A DNA stretch of 9,097 nt, taken from Streptomycetaceae bacterium. GTDB taxonomy: Bacteria > Actinomycetota > Actinomycetes > Nanopelagicales > Nanopelagicaceae. The notes beneath the pieces are model-generated. The model searched no databases, had not been told where the DNA came from, and saw nothing but the letters and a program-made list of their open reading frames with translations. Positions 6,368 to 9,097 of the stretch are shown in pieces. Position 1 is the stretch's first letter, and every line of letters starts with the position of its first letter. The position numbers were made by a program, and so were the translations under genes. The stretch covers positions 1-9,097 of the forward strand of contig JAIXPU010000123.1 of the NCBI GenBank assembly GCA_027486075.1. Reading direction: 5' to 3'.

Positions 6368-7141
6368 TTACGAGGCCTGTGCGTTGCGAACTGAATAACC
6401 TTGGCCTTGCAGGTACTTCTTCACATCAGGAATGCGGTGAATGCCAAAATGAAAGACGCTTGCCGCTAAGAGCGCATCTGCGCCAGCATCGAGAGCGGCG
6501 GAGAAATCCTCCAACGTTCCTGCCCCACCACTTGCAATCAATGGAACTCGCGAAACGGCACGAACAGCTGTGATCATTCCTATGTCATAGCCAGCACGAG
6601 TGCCATCAGCATCCATTGAATTCAAGAGAATCTCGCCAACACCTAGCGCGCACGCTTTCTCAACCCATGCCAAGGCATCTACTCCCGCACTCTGTCGCCC
6701 TCCATGCGTTGTTACTTCAAAACCAGATTGAGTTCGTGCGCGGCGCGCATCAACAGAGAGAACCAAAACTTGCGAGCCAAATCGATCAGCAATTTCAGCA
6801 ATCAGCTCTGGGCGCGCCAGCGCTGCTGTATTAATAGAGACTTTATCTGCACCTGCACGCAGTAGTTGATTGACATCTTCAACAGTGCGTATTCCCCCAC
6901 CCACCGTCAGCGGAATAAAGACTTGCTCGGCAGTTTTTCGCACAACATCAAGGGTTGTCTCTCGTCCAGCTGCGCTTGCTGAGATATCTAGAAAGGTAAG
7001 TTCGTCAGCGCCTTCGCATCCGTAGAGTCCTGCCATCTCAACAGGATCTCCAGCATCACGCAGATCTGTGAAGTTAACTCCTTTAACAACACGACCATCA
7101 GTGACATCCAGACAAGGAATGATGCGGACCGAAAGACTCAT
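6368..7141 (-). CDS. hisF: Imidazole glycerol phosphate synthase, cyclase subunit
   Basis: Uses ammonia from HisH to convert PRFAR to imidazole glycerol phosphate and AICAR. The 257-residue TIM barrel has the two catalytic aspartates in place: Asp12 in IIPCLDV and Asp131 in LSVDARR. Other family marks are GVNF (21-24), the ring GGGIR (81-85) and SGGAG (204-208). These, and its position behind priA and hisH, distinguish it from the paralogous HisA fold. Its ATG overlaps the priA stop by four bases. In mycobacteria an inositol-monophosphatase-family gene (impA) lies between priA and hisF; here nothing does. Confidence 0.98.
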   Translation of the reverse strand: MSLSVRIIPCLDVTDGRVVKGVNFTDLRDAGDPVEMAGLYGCEGADELTFLDISASAAGRETTLDVVRKTAEQVFIPLTVGGGIRTVEDVNQLLRAGADKVSINTAALARPELIAEIADRFGSQVLVLSVDARRARTQSGFEVTTHGGRQSAGVDALAWVEKACALGVGEILLNSMDADGTRAGYDIGMITAVRAVSRVPLIASGGAGTLEDFSAALDAGADALLAASVFHFGIHRIPDVKKYLQGQGYSVRNAQAS

Positions 7142-7863
7142 CTTTTGGTTAACTCCAACGCCTCTTGCAGAGTGAACGCTCCGGCATAGAGAGCCTTTCC
7201 AACGATCGCACCCTCAACTCCCATAGCGTTGAGAGCCATCAGGGATTCGATATCAGCAAGTGATGAGATTCCACCGGATGCAACGACAGGCTTTTTAGTA
7301 ACTGAGCACACCTCTTGAAGAAGCTGCACATTTGGACCTTGCAGAGTGCCATCTTTTGTTACATCGGTAACTACATATCGCGCGCACCCATCACGTTCTA
7401 GCCGCTCGATCGTTTCAAAGAGATCTCCACCCTCTTTGGTCCAACCACGCGCAGCCAGCACATGTCCGCGGACATCTAGACCCACAGCGATGCGCTCACC
7501 AAATTCTGAGATTACCTTCGCAGTCCATTCAGGGTTTTCTAACGCTGCAGTTCCAAGATTGATGCGAGTACAGCCAGTGGCTAAAGCGCGGCGCAGTGAT
7601 TCATCATCACGGATTCCACCAGAGAGTTCGACTTTGATATCAAGCTTTCCAACAACATCAGCTAAGAGGGCGCTATTTTCACCGCGACCAAAAGCAGCAT
7701 CGAGATCCACTAGATGTAACCACTCTACGCCAGCTGCCTGAAATTCAAGAGCAACTTCTAGCGGATTGCCATACGCGGTTTCAGCAGAGAGCTCACCTTG
7801 CACAAGACGCACAGCGCGACCATCTTTCACATCGACTGCAGGAAGTAGTTCGAGATAAGTCAT
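7138..7863 (-). CDS. priA: Phosphoribosyl isomerase A (HisA, probably bifunctional HisA/TrpF)
   Basis: Amadori isomerase of histidine synthesis, converting ProFAR to PRFAR. In actinobacteria the same enzyme (PriA) usually also isomerises phosphoribosylanthranilate, replacing TrpF. The 241-residue TIM barrel carries Asp11 in LLPAVDV and Asp171 in VVTDVTKDGT as the catalytic pair, matching Asp11 and Asp175 of the Mycobacterium tuberculosis enzyme. Arg19, Arg139 and Trp141 (ARGW) align by spacing with its Arg19, Arg143 and Trp145, residues used for the two substrates. The closing SGGIS (196-200) and VEGAIVGKALY (216-226) are also PriA-like. Lying beside trp genes with no trpF supports dual use. 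Both ends overlap neighbours as ATGA. HisA activity is near certain; TrpF activity is inferred. Confidence 0.95.
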   Translation of the reverse strand: MTYLELLPAVDVKDGRAVRLVQGELSAETAYGNPLEVALEFQAAGVEWLHLVDLDAAFGRGENSALLADVVGKLDIKVELSGGIRDDESLRRALATGCTRINLGTAALENPEWTAKVISEFGERIAVGLDVRGHVLAARGWTKEGGDLFETIERLERDGCARYVVTDVTKDGTLQGPNVQLLQEVCSVTKKPVVASGGISSLADIESLMALNAMGVEGAIVGKALYAGAFTLQEALELTKR

Positions 7864-8453
7864 AGCGTTTGCACCCAGTTCTTAATCAAGCGTAGCCCTG
7901 CATCTCCAGATTTTTCTGGATGAAATTGTGTAGCAGCAATAACTCCATCTTCAATAGCCGCTAAGAAGTCTTCGCCGTAGTGCGAGAACGTTGGGATTGC
8001 ACCAATGGCTTGCTTCACAGCGTATGAGTGAACAAAGTAAAAGGACTCTTCTTCAATTCCTTTAAAGAGTTGTGAGCCCGCACCTGCCTTGACGGTGTTC
8101 CACCCCATATGCGGCAATATCGGCGCATCTAACTTTTCAACTGTGGCGTTCCAAATACCAACTCCAGCGTGGTTGCCATGTTCGACTCCTTGAGCGAAGA
8201 GAATCTGCATTCCAACACAAATTCCTAAAGTGGGACGTGCGGCTGCCATTCTGTCGCGAACTATCTGATCTCCACGGACCTTGATTAGCCCATCCATGCA
8301 GGCGGCAAATGCGCCAACGCCTGGAACTACTAAGCCAGCAGCGTTAAGTGCAACTTCATAATCCGAGGTAATGACTACTTCACGCCCTGAAGTTTCAAAG
8401 GCTCGCTGTGCTGACCTTAAATTTCCAGAACCGTAATCAAGAATCGCAATCAC
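7860..8453 (-). CDS. hisH: Imidazole glycerol phosphate synthase, glutaminase subunit
   Basis: Class I glutamine amidotransferase that hydrolyses glutamine and passes ammonia through the HisF barrel. It has 197 residues. The catalytic triad is Cys79 in GICVGMQ, His178 and Glu180 in FHPEKSG; the oxyanion strand is PGVGAF (44-49), and PHMGWN (114-119) is the HisH-specific interface motif. The start is GTG at 8451-8453, 5 bases after the hisB stop; the protein then begins with the expected IAILDYGSGNL. No better ATG exists upstream. The stop overlaps the priA ATG. HisH and HisF are separated only by priA, so the two subunits of the synthase are made from nearby parts of the same message. Confidence 0.97.
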   Translation of the reverse strand: MIAILDYGSGNLRSAQRAFETSGREVVITSDYEVALNAAGLVVPGVGAFAACMDGLIKVRGDQIVRDRMAAARPTLGICVGMQILFAQGVEHGNHAGVGIWNATVEKLDAPILPHMGWNTVKAGAGSQLFKGIEEESFYFVHSYAVKQAIGAIPTFSHYGEDFLAAIEDGVIAATQFHPEKSGDAGLRLIKNWVQTL

Positions 8454-8458
8454 GAAAG

Positions 8459-9046
8459 TTACAGAGAGCCCTTGGTGGAAGGGATTCCAGTAACGCGGCT
8501 ATCGAGTGACACTGCTTCTCGAAGCGCACGTGCAACCGCCTTAAACTGCGCCTCAAAGACGTGGTGTGCATTACGACCTTCAAGAACGCGCACGTGAAGG
8601 GCGATACGAGCTTCAGCAACAATGGATTCCCAAATATGTTTTCCAAGAGTTGTATCAAAGGTGCCGATGAGCTCAACAATCTCTGGTTGACGATGTACTA
8701 AATATGGTCGTCCTGATAAATCAACAGCTGCCTGAACGAGGACTTCATCGAGCGGAACCATTGCATCACCAAAGCGTCGGATACCTGCCTTATCTCCCAG
8801 GGCCTCACGGAGAGCTTGCCCAAAGGCGAGCGAGGTATCTTCGACAGTATGGTGTGAATCAACATCAACATCACCAGTTGTCTTTATGGTGAGATCAAAT
8901 CCAGAGTGCTTTCCTAATTGGCTCATCATGTGATCAAAGAAAGGAACGCCGGTTTCGACTGAGATTTCACCGGTGCCGTCTAAGTTCAGTTCTACAAGAA
9001 CGCTAGATTCTTTCGTTGTGCGTTCGACGCGTGCTGTTCTGCTCAT
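8459..9046 (-). CDS. hisB: Imidazoleglycerol-phosphate dehydratase
   Basis: Manganese enzyme that dehydrates imidazole glycerol phosphate to imidazole acetol phosphate. It is the single-domain form, 195 residues, without the histidinol phosphatase domain of E. coli HisB. Metal and active-site motifs are intact: FFDHM (36-40), DSHHTVED (63-70), and GRNAHHVFEA (157-166); the C-terminus ends in the family-typical IPSTKGSL. I chose the ATG at 9044-9046 because a GGGAG ribosome binding site lies 4 bases upstream and it overlaps the hisC stop as ATGA. The same frame extends to a TTG at 9059-9061, adding five residues (LPGRK), but those bases are the ribosome binding site itself. Confidence 0.97.
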   Translation of the reverse strand: MSRTARVERTTKESSVLVELNLDGTGEISVETGVPFFDHMMSQLGKHSGFDLTIKTTGDVDVDSHHTVEDTSLAFGQALREALGDKAGIRRFGDAMVPLDEVLVQAAVDLSGRPYLVHRQPEIVELIGTFDTTLGKHIWESIVAEARIALHVRVLEGRNAHHVFEAQFKAVARALREAVSLDSRVTGIPSTKGSL

Positions 9047-9097
9047 TTTTCTCCCAGGCAAGCCGATAGTGAGTCGATAAATTTCTTGTTTTCGGCC
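9043..9097 (-). CDS. hisC: Probable histidinol-phosphate aminotransferase, last 17 codons (cut by window edge)
   Basis: A minus-strand frame enters from the right edge and ends at a TGA (9043-9045) that overlaps the hisB ATG. The visible residues end in ENKKFIDSLSACLGEK. That fits the amphipathic last helix of HisC, where an E-N-x-x-F-hydrophobic pattern is common. HisC transaminates imidazole acetol phosphate to histidinol phosphate using PLP. No catalytic residue is in view, so the call rests on the tail pattern and on the position directly upstream of hisB, where actinobacteria carry hisC. Confidence 0.7.
   Translation of the reverse strand, partial: AENKKFIDSLSACLGEK
9051..9055 (-). promoter_or_regulatory. 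Ribosome binding site of hisB, inside the hisC tail
   Basis: The minus strand reads GGGAG followed by four A before the ATG at 9044-9046. This decides the hisB start against the in-frame TTG at 9059-9061. Confidence 0.75.

Noticed and set aside
7462..7475. Perfect 14-base palindrome ATGTCCGCGGACAT inside priA, a possible operator
   Set aside because: About one such palindrome per 16 kb is expected by chance, and it encodes the DVRGH residues next to the active site; there is no promoter context.
7346..7741. Plus-strand open frame of 131 codons opposite priA
   Set aside because: Its product is a Ser/Arg/Pro-rich string without recognisable domains; it is the antisense shadow of a well conserved gene. 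The same holds for the plus-strand frame at 6139-6573.
9047..9061. Longer hisB start at a TTG giving five extra residues
   Set aside because: Those bases contain the GGGAG ribosome binding site for the ATG at 9044-9046, and that ATG forms the typical ATGA overlap with the hisC stop.
1..9097. Mobile elements, CRISPR repeats, tRNAs or horizontal transfer marks
   Set aside because: No direct repeats, transposase-like frames, cloverleaf sequences or abrupt composition change were seen; all genes share one orientation and similar codon style.

Overview
The window is one unbroken block of minus-strand genes, read right to left. It carries a compact histidine-tryptophan biosynthesis cluster followed by an extracytoplasmic redox pair and a lipoprotein-modifying enzyme. 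In transcription order it holds the tail of hisC (9043-9097), hisB, hisH, priA (hisA), hisF, hisI, trpE, a 51-residue membrane protein, trpC, trpB, trpA, a MauE/DoxX-like membrane protein, a DsbA-like thioredoxin-fold protein, and the first 146 codons of lgt, cut by the left edge. No plus-strand gene, RNA gene, mobile element, CRISPR array or terminator is supported. The longest non-coding gap is 14 bases.

Organism: the order trpE - small membrane protein - trpC - trpB - trpA - lgt behind a hisCBH-A-F-I run is the actinobacterial arrangement, known for example from mycobacteria. The hisA product has the residues of the actinobacterial dual-substrate isomerase PriA, HisB is the single-domain dehydratase, and no trpF is present. 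Base composition looks close to balanced, unlike high-GC soil actinobacteria. Nearly every junction is an overlap or only a few bases. This suggests a streamlined actinobacterium, possibly a freshwater planktonic lineage such as Nanopelagicales; that placement is inference.

How the genes work together: HisI opens the PRPP-derived ring, PriA isomerises the product, HisH-HisF make imidazole glycerol phosphate and AICAR, HisB dehydrates it and HisC transaminates it. TrpE starts the tryptophan branch, PriA is expected to cover the missing TrpF step, TrpC closes the indole ring, and TrpA-TrpB finish the pathway. hisG, hisE, hisD, hisN, trpG and trpD are not in the window. At the 3' end the MauE-like/DsbA-like pair looks like a disulfide module for exported proteins, and Lgt attaches diacylglycerol to prolipoproteins.

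Most of the window is a well-known pathway. The items most worth a second look are the 51-residue protein between trpE and trpC, which looks like a stripped-down form of the Trp-operon-associated membrane protein, the redox pair between trpA and lgt, and the absence of room for a leader or attenuator before trpE.
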